NCBI GenBank assembly: GCA_017624115.1
Contig: JAGANQ010000087.1
Span: 1 to 56,506, forward strand
DNA: 56,506 nucleotides
Source: Lachnospiraceae bacterium
GTDB taxonomy: Bacteria > Bacillota > Clostridia > Lachnospirales > Lachnospiraceae
Direction of reading: 5' to 3'
The notes below the pieces were generated by a model. It saw nothing but the letters and a program-made list of their open reading frames with translations, did not search any database and was not told the origin of the DNA. The position numbers and the translations under genes are program-made. Shown here in pieces: positions 26,994-36,200 of the stretch. Every line of letters starts with the position of its first letter. The stretch's first letter is position 1.

Positions 26994-27018
26994 AAAAGGG
27001 GCTGCTGCTGCCCCTTTT
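26994..27018. terminator. Bidirectional terminator between the CofE-like gene and spoVAC
   Basis: 9-bp stem AAAAGGGGC (26994-27002) with GCCCCTTTT (27010-27018) and a 7-nt loop. It has U-tracts in both directions and sits between the two convergent stops. Confidence 0.85.
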
Positions 27019-27019
27019 C

Positions 27020-27466
27020 TTACACCACACCCACCATTTTCAAAATCCAGTAAATCAGTCCAAGCACCCAGCTTGTCACGATACCGTACAGGATAACTGG
27101 CCCTGCTATTGTAAATATCTTACATCCAATACCGAATACCTGCCCCTCCTTCTTATACTCTATTGCGGCTGCCGCGATACCGTTTGCAAATCCGGTAATC
27201 GGCACCAGTATGCCGGCTCCGCCAAGCTTCGCCAGCTTTGAGAAAAGATTGAAACCAGTTAGAATCACTGCCAGTGCAATCAGCACCAGAAGATTCCATT
27301 TTCCTGCTGTCTCCTTATCCATACCCGTCTTCATCAGCATATTGGTAATAAACTGCCCTAGTGTACAGATTAACCCACCCATCCAGAATGCGTGGAACAT
27401 GTTTATCCATATATTATGCATTGGTGTCATCTGCTTCACATACTGCTGATATTGCTGTTCATTCAT
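27020..27466 (-). CDS. spoVAC: Stage V sporulation protein AC
   Basis: 148 aa from the ATG at 27466 (GGAGG 5 nt upstream). A membrane protein of the SpoVA channel that moves Ca-dipicolinate into the forespore and out at germination. Diagnostic parts are FWMGGLICTLGQ, GGAGILVPITGFANG and EYKKEGQVFGIG; four to five membrane helices. It is the last gene of the sporulation cluster. spoVAD and spoVAE, which normally follow it, are not here. Confidence 0.93.
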   Translation of the reverse strand: MNEQQYQQYVKQMTPMHNIWINMFHAFWMGGLICTLGQFITNMLMKTGMDKETAGKWNLLVLIALAVILTGFNLFSKLAKLGGAGILVPITGFANGIAAAAIEYKKEGQVFGIGCKIFTIAGPVILYGIVTSWVLGLIYWILKMVGVV

Positions 27467-27485
27467 CGCTTCCTCCATTCTGTGG

Positions 27486-27911
27486 TTATACGCCACTCAT
27501 AAACTGATAAAAATACCATGCTCCCAGGCCCTTGCCAAGTGCAATTCCAAGCACTACCCAGGGAATCCCCTTGCTAAGCCGGATTCGTCTGGCGAATATA
27601 GCCGTTACATTCAGGCTTTCTGCCAGTGACATAACCAGTACACCAATATAGACTCCAAATGCCAGCCCACACACCACAAGAAACCAGGCTCCCAGAGGCA
27701 CCCGGAACTGATACAGATACCAGAGGTTGCCAAAGGTTCCTCCAAGAGCAACACAGGTCTCATATACCTTCGCATACTTTCCTGTATGTGTCTTGCCTGC
27801 CAGTCTTACCATCAGTCCCACGGAGGTAATCAGCGCAAATACACCTGCTGCCACCACCGCACCGGCTCCCAGCCCTGCCAGCACCAGAAACAACTGCTTC
27901 AATACTATCAT
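27486..27911 (-). CDS. spoVAB: Stage V sporulation protein AB
   Basis: 141 aa, about four membrane helices. Identified by TSVGLMVRLAGKT, YETCVALGG and the C-terminal IPWVVLGIALGKGLGAWYF together with its place between spoVAA and spoVAC. Component of the dipicolinate transport complex. The stop lies 19 nt before the spoVAC start. Confidence 0.88.
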   Translation of the reverse strand: MIVLKQLFLVLAGLGAGAVVAAGVFALITSVGLMVRLAGKTHTGKYAKVYETCVALGGTFGNLWYLYQFRVPLGAWFLVVCGLAFGVYIGVLVMSLAESLNVTAIFARRIRLSKGIPWVVLGIALGKGLGAWYFYQFMSGV

Positions 27912-27924
27912 TTCAATCGTCCTT

Positions 27925-28551
27925 TCAGCTCACCTCTATATGCTTATCCTTTCGGTTCACACCCTCAATCAACGTAGTATTGATATCATCCTCATACAGA
28001 CGCATTTCCACCTCCACCGGAGTCGGGTCGGTAGTGATTTTCTTGCCGCCGAAGTGATTATAAAACACCATAATTCCCAGTGTCAGACCCACACTGTAGG
28101 AAAGCTCCAGTATTGTAGAGCCATCCGATTCCTTTCCCAGCACCAGTCCATATATCTGTTTAAAGACCTCATCGACACCTACATCATTGTTAAATGTCAT
28201 AATGGCAAAGGCTGCCCCCAGAAAAATAATAATACACACGCACAGCAGCTTGAGCACAGAAAACCATTTTGTCTGTTTTCTTGGCTTCTCATAATCAATA
28301 ATAAAATCAATCTCTCCAAGATTATTGATTTCCAGTGTTGGATACAGCTTATGAATAAGTTCAATCACCTTGAGCACCGAAAAAATAAAACGGTTATTTT
28401 TTTCATCAGGAATATTCATCAGCTTAATTGCCTTAATCCGGTTCAGTATCTCTTTGTTCGTACACTCCAGCTTCGCCACATCCGACAGATACACCTCCTG
28501 TTTGTCAAGCTCGATGTTCCTGTCTATTTTCATATATAAAATATCACTCAC
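27925..28551 (-). CDS. spoVAA: Stage V sporulation protein AA
   Basis: 208 aa from a GTG at 28551, chosen because GGGAGG lies 7 nt upstream; the in-frame ATG at 28557 is only 1 nt from that site. The N-terminal soluble half (YMKIDRNIELDKQEVYLSD) and two membrane segments around residues 100-155 fit SpoVAA. The GTG overlaps the stop of the preceding 56-aa gene by 4 nt, so the two are coupled. Confidence 0.85.
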   Translation of the reverse strand: MSDILYMKIDRNIELDKQEVYLSDVAKLECTNKEILNRIKAIKLMNIPDEKNNRFIFSVLKVIELIHKLYPTLEINNLGEIDFIIDYEKPRKQTKWFSVLKLLCVCIIIFLGAAFAIMTFNNDVGVDEVFKQIYGLVLGKESDGSTILELSYSVGLTLGIMVFYNHFGGKKITTDPTPVEVEMRLYEDDINTTLIEGVNRKDKHIEVS

Positions 28552-28718
28552 AGGCATACCTCCCGTGAGTGACACTCTGTCTCCGGCAGCCTATATTCCA
28601 CCAGAGTTCCCTCTTTTGTTTTATCCTCCTGCGCATAATACAACACATATACAAAGCCTACTATCACAAGCACCAGCAGGAGTAAAAGAAGTCCTATTTT
28701 CATTCTCATCTTTGCCAT
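28548..28718 (-). CDS. 56-aa single-pass membrane protein in the spoIIA-spoVA operon
   Basis: Unrecognised small protein. The ATG at 28718 follows GAGGA by about 7 nt. Residues 1-8 are basic (MAKMRMKI), 9-28 form a hydrophobic helix (LLLLLLVLVIVGFVYVLYY), and 29-56 are charged, with two Cys near the end. It is encoded between sigF and spoVAA, and its TGA overlaps the spoVAA GTG by 4 nt. It is therefore probably made in the forespore with SpoVAA. B. subtilis has no gene at this place. The name, function and wider occurrence are unknown to me. Confidence 0.75.
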   Translation of the reverse strand: MAKMRMKIGLLLLLLVLVIVGFVYVLYYAQEDKTKEGTLVEYRLPETECHSREVCL

Positions 28719-28793
28719 ACAAGCTTCCTCACTTTCCTTTCTTGCATTCTCTTCTGATAAAACTAGTATGGCAATTTTTTCTCTTTTTATTCA

Positions 28794-29507
28794 TCAGGTC
28801 AGATATCCGCGCATCCGAAGCAGTATCTTGCGCTCCATGCGGCTGACCTGAACCTGTGATATATTCATTTCCTTCGCAATCTGCATCTGCGTTTTTTCTT
28901 CAAAATACCGCATTTCTATCAGTCTTCGTTCTTCATCACCAAGTTCTCCCATAATCTCCTCAAGCGTCATTCGGTTGAGTAATTCCTCATTCGCATCCGT
29001 CGTTTCCTCCAGCTTATCCATCAGCGTAATTGCATTACCGTCCCCCTGGTAAATTGTCTTATGCAGAGATTCTACCCCACACTGTGAATCCATTGCCATG
29101 ACCAGCTCCTCTGATGAAATGCCTATTTCTGCAGCAACCTCCTCTATTGTCGGTTCTCTTCCGTTTGCTTCCTGCAGCTTCTGTGTCGCCAGCTTCGCCT
29201 TTCCCGCTGCCTCCTTAAGAGAGCGGCTCACCTTTATCATACCGTCATCCCGAAGAAAACGCTTAATCTCCCCTGCTATCATCGGAACGGCATATGTAGA
29301 CAGCTTCACATCATAGCTGGTGTCAAATTTATCAATTGCCTTCAAAAGACCAATGCTTCCTATCTGAAACAGGTCCTCCAGCTCATGTCCTCTCCCGGAA
29401 AATCTCCTGACTATGCTCCATACTAGTCCCATATTTTCCACAACCAGTCTGTCTCTGGCTTCTTTGTCCCCCTGGTGCGCAGCTTCAATCAGTTGAATCG
29501 CATCCAT
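28794..29507 (-). CDS. sigF: RNA polymerase sigma-F factor
   Basis: 237 aa. Forespore sigma factor with region 2 (GLVWSIVRRFSGRGHELEDLFQIG in part; FDTSYDVKLSTYAVPMIAGE), region 3 and region 4 (EKTQMQIAKEMNISQVQVSRMERKIL in part). The position after spoIIAB fixes it as sigma-F rather than sigma-G. The start overlaps the spoIIAB stop (TAATG). Confidence 0.95.
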   Translation of the reverse strand: MDAIQLIEAAHQGDKEARDRLVVENMGLVWSIVRRFSGRGHELEDLFQIGSIGLLKAIDKFDTSYDVKLSTYAVPMIAGEIKRFLRDDGMIKVSRSLKEAAGKAKLATQKLQEANGREPTIEEVAAEIGISSEELVMAMDSQCGVESLHKTIYQGDGNAITLMDKLEETTDANEELLNRMTLEEIMGELGDEERRLIEMRYFEEKTQMQIAKEMNISQVQVSRMERKILLRMRGYLT

Positions 29508-29932
29508 TATTTTTTCTCTATCTTCTTACTCATCTGTACGATTGTCCCGCCTGACGGAATGGAGCTTACTCTCAGCTCATCCATAAATGCCTCCATAAAT
29601 GCAAAACCCATACCGGAGCGTTCTAATTCTGGCTTTGATGTATAGAGCGGTTCCATCGCTTTCTTAATATCTGCAATTCCACAGCCCTTATCACTGACCG
29701 TAATAAACAATTCATTCTCCTGTATCTTACACTCTACCCTGATTTTTCCTTTCGTTTTTGCGTACCCATGAATAATGCAGTTCGTCACAGCCTCCGAGAC
29801 CGCTGTCTTAATATCCGTGATTTCCTCCATTGTCGGGTCCAGTCTGGCAGCAAACGCTGCCACTGCAACTCTCGCAAACCCCTCATTTGAGGAGAAGCTG
29901 TCAAATTCCATTGTCATTTCCTGTGTTTCCAT
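29507..29932 (-). CDS. spoIIAB: Anti-sigma-F factor / serine kinase SpoIIAB
   Basis: 141 aa from the ATG at 29932 (GGAGG 5 nt upstream), which matches the B. subtilis protein start; an ATG at 29962 lies 10 codons earlier without that site. GHKL-fold kinase with AVSEAVTNCIIHGY (N box), DKGCGIADI (G1) and ERSGMGFAFME (G2). It holds sigma-F and phosphorylates SpoIIAA. Confidence 0.95.
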   Translation of the reverse strand: METQEMTMEFDSFSSNEGFARVAVAAFAARLDPTMEEITDIKTAVSEAVTNCIIHGYAKTKGKIRVECKIQENELFITVSDKGCGIADIKKAMEPLYTSKPELERSGMGFAFMEAFMDELRVSSIPSGGTIVQMSKKIEKK

Positions 29933-29964
29933 CTTTACCTCCACTCTGCCTTTCTGAGACATGT

Positions 29965-30273
29965 CTACTCACAAATCTCTACAAGCTTATATAAGCCTGA
30001 TATTTCCAGAATCCTGTGAATCGGTGCACCGACACTCTTGACTCCCACAAATCCGTTTCTCTTCTGTACCGCGCGGTAGCGCCCCATCATCATTCCAATA
30101 CCGGAGCTGTCCATAAAAGTGGTATCGTTGAAGTCAAAAATAATGTTTTTTACCTTATCTGTCTTCATCATTTCCTCCGAATACACTTTTACTTTCCCGG
30201 CAATATGGTCATCCAGCTCCTTCGGCACATACACAATCAGTGTATTGCCTAAAAGTTCATACTCTGGTTCCAT
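29965..30273 (-). CDS. spoIIAA: Anti-anti-sigma factor SpoIIAA
   Basis: 102 aa STAS-domain protein. The phosphorylated serine lies in FMDSSGIGMMMGRY (about residues 57-58). Binds SpoIIAB and frees sigma-F in the forespore. First gene of the sporulation operon; the ATG follows GGAGAGACAGG. The short upstream gap contains TTTGAAT, which could be part of a sigma-H promoter, but I see no convincing -35. Confidence 0.95.
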   Translation of the reverse strand: MEPEYELLGNTLIVYVPKELDDHIAGKVKVYSEEMMKTDKVKNIIFDFNDTTFMDSSGIGMMMGRYRAVQKRNGFVGVKSVGAPIHRILEISGLYKLVEICE

Positions 30274-30340
30274 CCTGTCTCTCCTTTCTTCTGACTTATA
30301 TTCAAACCGCTTTCGCGGATGAAATGCTTTTATAATGTAA

Positions 30341-30382
30341 AAAGAACTCAGGCATGAATTTCTTCATTTTCCTGAGTTCTTT
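30341..30382 (-). terminator. Terminator of the folC-TPR operon
   Basis: 12-bp perfect stem AAAGAACTCAGG / CCTGAGTTCTTT (30341-30352 with 30371-30382), followed on the minus strand by a T-rich run. It separates the TPR gene from spoIIAA. Confidence 0.88.
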
Positions 30383-30412
30383 AAATGCTCTGCATCTTTA
30401 TCGTTTTGTCAT

Positions 30413-31786
30413 TTACCTGTCAATATACTGCTTGGCATATTGATAATAATGGTCATTCGGAAAACGGTCTATAATCTGCTGCAGATACTTCCGCCCTGTC
30501 TCTGAATCGCCCAGACGTTGGTAGGAACGTCCCAGATAGTACAATGTTCCTGTATGGTCAGGATTAATCTCGTGAGCCTTATTCAAAAGCTCCTTAGATG
30601 TTTCATAATCGCCGATTGCATAGGCGTCGTAGCCGTCATCATAAAGTTCATTAACTGCCCGTGTTCCCGCATCCTGCAGCATCACCGTATATACACCGGC
30701 AAAAGCTTCTGTCTGTATCACAGTCTGATCCATGGCAACAAGCACCTGCGCCGCTGTAATATAATCCTCCGCCAGGTAGGCATTCACTGCATTCAGTATC
30801 TCCTGATATGCTGCAATGACACCATCCTTGCCTTTATACGCATCCAAATCAGCCTCCAGCTTTTGCTTTTCTGCCTCCAGCGCCTTTTTCTCTGTTTCCA
30901 GCCCGGTTATCACAGAATTCTTCTGCTCCAGCTGCTCACTTATCTCCAGCTGCTTTCTGTTGTTTTCCTCCGCCAGCATCTTTTCCTTAGACGGAAATAC
31001 CAGAAACCACATAAGCGCCGCACCGATAGCGATTCCAATCACTACATTCAGTACCGTAATTCCTCCTGCGTTGCTCTCCCTGTAATTCGTCTTTGGGATA
31101 ATCACATCATCGCCGCTGACAGATGATCTCTCTGCCGCAGGCTTAGTCTGACCGCCCTTTTTCTCCGGCGGCTCATTCTGATCACGGATTTCCTTCATAT
31201 ACTTCAGCGTAAGCGGATTACACTTATCAATCGCCAGCGCTTTCTTAAGCGGCTTCACTGCCTTCTCAGGCTCGCCGTTTTTCATATACAGAAGCGCCAG
31301 CAGCTGATGGCCTTTTACAAGATTCGGATTCAGCGTCAGTACCTTCTTAAGCTGAATAATCGCCAAATCCGCACTGTCCTGCTTCGCATAGTTCAATGCC
31401 TGATTATATTTCTTAATTGTCTGATTAATGGTATCCAGTCTGCCGGCATTCTTCTGTATAGCATTCAGATACGTGTCTGCTATATTTTTTTCAGGCTGCA
31501 GATTCTTGCTGATAACCCACTGAGAGAGTGCTGCCACAGCCTCGCCCATCTCAAAATAAACCAGTCCCAGCAGATTTCTTGCCTGCGTATTATGCTTATT
31601 CAGCTTCACACTCTGGCGCAGACATTCTGCGGCACCGGACAAATCTCTCTCCTGCGCCCTGGAAAGCCCCTGATTATAGTACGCATCCGAGCTTTTCAAT
31701 ATCTTTTTGTATAACTTTACATCTGCCCCGCATTTGTGGCAGAAATCACTGTCAGATAAAACAGCTCCGCACTTATAACACTCCAT
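30413..31786 (-). CDS. Zinc-ribbon, TPR and coiled-coil membrane protein
   Basis: 457 aa from the ATG at 31786 (GGAGG 5 nt upstream). Domains in order: a zinc ribbon (CYKCGAVL and CHKCGA, residues 2-22); cytoplasmic TPR repeats (about 35-200); a linker; one membrane helix (about 242-262, VLNVVIGIAIGAALMWFLVF); a coiled coil (about 275-320); and a second set of TPR repeats at the C-terminus (DAYAIGDYETSKELL, GTLYYLGRSYQRLG). TPRs therefore lie on both sides of the membrane. This suggests a scaffold linking cytoplasmic and envelope partners. No specific function can be assigned. Confidence 0.8.
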   Translation of the reverse strand: MECYKCGAVLSDSDFCHKCGADVKLYKKILKSSDAYYNQGLSRAQERDLSGAAECLRQSVKLNKHNTQARNLLGLVYFEMGEAVAALSQWVISKNLQPEKNIADTYLNAIQKNAGRLDTINQTIKKYNQALNYAKQDSADLAIIQLKKVLTLNPNLVKGHQLLALLYMKNGEPEKAVKPLKKALAIDKCNPLTLKYMKEIRDQNEPPEKKGGQTKPAAERSSVSGDDVIIPKTNYRESNAGGITVLNVVIGIAIGAALMWFLVFPSKEKMLAEENNRKQLEISEQLEQKNSVITGLETEKKALEAEKQKLEADLDAYKGKDGVIAAYQEILNAVNAYLAEDYITAAQVLVAMDQTVIQTEAFAGVYTVMLQDAGTRAVNELYDDGYDAYAIGDYETSKELLNKAHEINPDHTGTLYYLGRSYQRLGDSETGRKYLQQIIDRFPNDHYYQYAKQYIDR

Positions 31787-31799
31787 GCCTTCCTCCATA

Positions 31800-31937
31800 C
31801 TATTGTTGCTTGTCCTTCATCATCTCTATCATCAAATCTACCGCATCTGTCAAATCATTATTATAAATAGCATCCTCTGCCTCCTCGACTTCCAGACTCG
31901 GATGAAATTTCTTTATTTCCTCTTCAAAATCAATCAT
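31800..31937 (-). CDS. 45-aa acidic small protein coupled to folC
   Basis: Unrecognised ORF. The ATG at 31937 follows GGAGG by 6 nt and overlaps the folC stop (ATGATTGA). It ends 14 nt before the TPR gene start. The protein is acidic (FEEEIKKFHPSLEVEEAEDA) and likely helical, with no membrane segment or cysteine. A strong ribosome site and tight spacing on both sides support translation. Function unknown. Confidence 0.65.
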   Translation of the reverse strand: MIDFEEEIKKFHPSLEVEEAEDAIYNNDLTDAVDLMIEMMKDKQQ

Positions 31938-33249
31938 GCGCTGCCTCCTTTTCTTTTATCAGACCCTTTATTTCGCCTACCAGATATAATGAGCCGATGC
32001 AGTACAAAATATCTGCATCACCTTTTTTCTTCTGTGCCTCTTCCAATGCTGTCCTGATATCGGGATACAGCTCCACTGCTGTTCCTGTATACTCACAAAA
32101 TAATTTCTTCAGTACATCCCCGGCAAGCCTCCGCCCGCCTTTTATCTCTGTAAGAATGATACCCTTCCAATGTAAGCTTTCACTTAGAAGTTTTTCCATC
32201 TTTTCATAATTCTTTTCTTTCACCGCAGAAAATAAAAGGATTTTTTCTCCACATCTGTTTTCTGCCTTCACTGCATCAATAAAGGCACGGATTCCGTCCT
32301 CATTGTGCGCACCATCTACAAAAATTCCCGGCTGTACTTCCTCCAGTCTTCCCGGCCATACCGTTTTCTGCAAGCCTTTCCTTATGGTTTCCATGGAAAT
32401 CCGTTCGTTTTCTGGAAGGCTTTGATTCAGCGCTGCAATCGTTTCCAGGACAAGCACTGCATTTGACACCTGGTAAGATGCAGAAAACGGAATTGTAAAT
32501 ATGCTATTTTCATAATACCTACAAAATGCACAAAAATCAATATTTTTATTTCCTATTTTGAAAATTTGATAATCCTTAACGGTAAGCGCTGTCATTTCTG
32601 CGTGCTTTCCGGCAGCAGTTTTCTCTATTACGGCAGCCACAGCGGGATTATCTGCCCAATAGACAACCGGCACGCCCTCTTTTATAATCCCCGCTTTTTG
32701 CGCTGCTATTTCTTCAATCGTGTTTCCAAGATATTCCATATGATCCATACTGACAGACGTGATTACCGTTACCTGCGGATGCTCTATGGCATTTGTCGCG
32801 TCAAGCCGTCCGCCCAATCCCGTCTCCAATACTGCCATCTCAATGCCGGCTTCTGCAAAAATATCCATTGCCATACCAAACAGGAATTCAAAATATGCGG
32901 GGTGCTGATATCCTTCAGCTATCATCTGCTCTGCCAGGCGGCACATCTTCTCACAGGCTGATGCAAAGCATTCCTCTGTCACCAGTTCTCCGTCAATCTG
33001 AATCCGTTCCCGTATATCAAGCAGGTGCGGCGAAGTAAACATACCTGTCCTCCTGCCGCTCTCTCTGCATATGCTTGAGAGAAAGGCGCAGACAGAGCCT
33101 TTGCCGTTTGTACCTGCTACATGAATGACTGACATCCGTTCCTGCGGATTCCCCAGCAGCTTTAACATATAGCGGGTATTACTAAGCTCTGTCTTTTTCG
33201 TGTGCATCGGTATTTCTTCTATATAGTGTACAGCTTCTTCATATGTCAT
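31930..33249 (-). CDS. folC: Folylpolyglutamate synthase / dihydrofolate synthase
   Basis: 439 aa Mur-ligase-fold enzyme that adds glutamates to folates. ATP site VAGTNGKGSVCAFL (residues 44-57); SMDHMEYLGNTIEEIAAQKAGIIKEG in part is the FolC signature; FVDGAHNEDGIRAF marks the C-terminal domain. It lies 23 nt after the GH2 gene, and is followed by the 45-aa ORF and the TPR gene, apparently one operon. Confidence 0.93.
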   Translation of the reverse strand: MTYEEAVHYIEEIPMHTKKTELSNTRYMLKLLGNPQERMSVIHVAGTNGKGSVCAFLSSICRESGRRTGMFTSPHLLDIRERIQIDGELVTEECFASACEKMCRLAEQMIAEGYQHPAYFEFLFGMAMDIFAEAGIEMAVLETGLGGRLDATNAIEHPQVTVITSVSMDHMEYLGNTIEEIAAQKAGIIKEGVPVVYWADNPAVAAVIEKTAAGKHAEMTALTVKDYQIFKIGNKNIDFCAFCRYYENSIFTIPFSASYQVSNAVLVLETIAALNQSLPENERISMETIRKGLQKTVWPGRLEEVQPGIFVDGAHNEDGIRAFIDAVKAENRCGEKILLFSAVKEKNYEKMEKLLSESLHWKGIILTEIKGGRRLAGDVLKKLFCEYTGTAVELYPDIRTALEEAQKKKGDADILYCIGSLYLVGEIKGLIKEKEAAHD

Positions 33250-33272
33250 ATCTCTTCCCAGCTTTCTGTATC

Positions 33273-36200
33273 CTATTCTTCAATCTCTATGGTAGCTGTC
33301 TTTGCTCCCACATAGCCATCTTCCTCTACGCTCTCTGCTGCCAGAGCCCCCTGTTTTGTAAGCAGTGCAAGCTCCGCAATGGAAATGCCCTTTTCCTCAA
33401 AGGCTTCCTCCGTTCTAAACCACCCCTTCTTATCAGAGATATAGTTCTGTACGCATTCTGCCCCAAATCCGTTCTTTGCCACAAAACGCAGTCCGTTTGT
33501 CTTAATCTCTCTGTCAAAGAAAACCCGTTTCGGTTCAAAGGAGCTTATAAATTCACCTCTCACCGCTTTCTCCCATGCAGTACCGTTCCATGTGAATACT
33601 TCATATTCCCGCACATCGCCCTCATGGTTTCTCTGGTTCTGTACCGGCATGTACACCAATCCGGTAAGCTCTTCTTCCTTCTCCCAGCTAAACTCCAGTG
33701 TATATGGATAACCCGGGCCCTCCAGCTTAAAGGTGGTATTTGGATTTCCGTCAAACGCCGCTGCCACATCCTCCTGCGGATATTCAAGAAGCTTAGCAGA
33801 AACCTGCAGGCGCTTCATCACCTGTAAATCAGCGAAGCTCTTTAGGAATACCTCCATACTCACCGTATTCTGCGGCTGAAACTCCTCTGAATCTGCATAA
33901 AGTAGCAAAGATTTAAGCAGCTGCTTCTTCACCGGAGAATTTTCCTTATTTTTCTCCAAATCACTGCTTATTAACAGCAGGCTTCCATTTCCTACCTTTA
34001 CTTCCAGCACAAGACTCATCTTGTAATTTCTGTTCCACTCATCAACCGGCTGTACAATCGGTTTAAAATCAGCCGGATAATGCTCCAGATTGATGCCCTT
34101 GGCATCCCGTATAATCTCGCTCCACTGATATTCCTGATATTCTCTGGTTGGGAAATGCTTAAGTGCAGGATGGGATGATTGACACAAAATCCCCAACCCT
34201 CTTGTCCACCTTGGTCCCATCTGTGCATTCCAGAAAGTCGGCTTCGCACTGAGATACGGGCAGTTCCAGTCAAGCACAGACAAATATGGACAGTATACGA
34301 CCTTTTTTCCTGCCTCCAGAGCTTCCTTCGCTTCCTTCAAATCCCTGGTGTAAACAGCCGTCTTAAGCTCCGGCATGTCAATCTCCTGCTCATACAGCCA
34401 GATATTCCAGCTGTTTGTAAGCTCTGTTCCATCCACATAAAGCTCTATCGTATAGCATTCCGGTGCTGCAAATTTCTCTGCATCCAGACGAACTTCCAAC
34501 ACACCGATTTCCTGATTTTTCGCAAGCAAATAGTCTTTTTTCTCAAAGCTTCCACATTTTACAGTTTCTCCGCGGCTGTTAGTGATTCTCCAGGAAACCT
34601 GCATGCCTTTAAGCTCCTGCTGTCCGAAATGTGACAGTTCGGCAGGGAAAGCCAGCGTTTCTCCCTGAGTAAATATTCTTTTTCCCACACGGAGCAGCAG
34701 GACTGTCTCATTGCAGAAATGTCTGAACTCTTCAGGCTTTACATATTCCTTATTGTCCCAAAAAGCATCGAGAACGCCTACCAGAGCACCTCCCTGTCCC
34801 AGATAATCATGCAAATCCAACAGTTCATAACCGTATATGTGCGGAGTGCGGAAATTCGCTTCCAAATCCTCTTTGTACATCTGCACCTGCATTTTGCCGG
34901 ATGCCATCACAAACTCCTTATTCTGCGAGAGCACATTCGCTGCTCTTGCATTTTCGCGGAATACCTTATAGTTTCCTGGGCGCATATAGCCCGTAAATTT
35001 ATCGATAATATCAAAATCCGGGTAAGAGCACCACTGCCCCATTTCATGTGTAATAACCGGATATCTGATACCCTCAAGTGAGAGACGGTAATCCCTGCCG
35101 TCCCAGCCCGGACTGTTCCGTATCGTTCCGCCGCTGTAAGGACCAAAGCCGGAACGGTGAAAATATACGTAGTCCGTATCTGCTATCTCTGATGGCTCAA
35201 CGGGATAAGGCCAGCCTGACTGTCTGGTATAGAGTCTCTCGCCGCTGTAGCTTTGCTCTTCCCTCTGACATCTGCGGTACCACTCTGCCAATACCGGCGC
35301 CCATGTTCCGCCCGGTTCATTCGTTGGGGAAAGCAGCAAAAATGACGGATGATGCCCAAAGCTTTTCAGAATCCTCCCGGTTTCCTCCCACAGCACCTCA
35401 TCCATCCCGTTTCCTTCATTAAAGTTATTCCACATACCGCATTCTACCTGCAGATACATTCCCACTCTGTCCGCTGCCATAAAAGCCGCCTCAGGCGGAC
35501 AATAAGAATGAAACCGGATAAAGTTAAGTCCCCAGTCCTTACAGATAAGGAACATTCTCTTCCAGTCCTCCTCCTTTGTGGATGGACAGCCTGTGAGCGG
35601 AAAATCCCCGCCAAAATGCGTTCCGCGCAGATAAGTCGGACGGTGATTAACATAAAATCCATCCTCCTTCGCCTCTATGCTGCGAAAGCCGAAAGGAAAC
35701 TCCTTTTTGTCTTCTCCTGAACATGATTTGACTGTTATCGTCAGGTGCTGCAGCGCCTTTGTATATTCATCCCAGCAGTCACTGATTTCCGAGCAGTCTA
35801 TTTTTATCTCTGTCTGCTCCTCTGCGCCATTTATCTTAAGCTGTTTGGTCACACATTTCTGTCTGCCTGAATTCTCATCCAATACAGTCAGACAAAGCTC
35901 TGCTTCTGCGCTGCTGCCTGTTTTATTACTCAGTACCAGTTTTACTGCAAGCTGTCTGCTATCAGCCTCCGGCTTAATCACTACATCTTCCATGGACACC
36001 TTGGGAATACGTGACAATACCACTCTGCCGACCATACCATTCCACGTCGCCCCCAGTGCATCTGACACACCATGTCCATCCGGACGGTACGGATATTGCA
36101 TCTGATTGTCTATCTTCACTGTTAATACATGCTTACCCGCCGTCAGCCTCCCCAACAGGAAGCGATGCGGCGCACACAGGGAAATCTCTGTACCCACTAT

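Noticed and set aside
30274..30340. Sigma-H promoter for spoIIAA
   Set aside because: Only a TGAAT-like -10 is visible; no AGGA-type -35 at the right distance.
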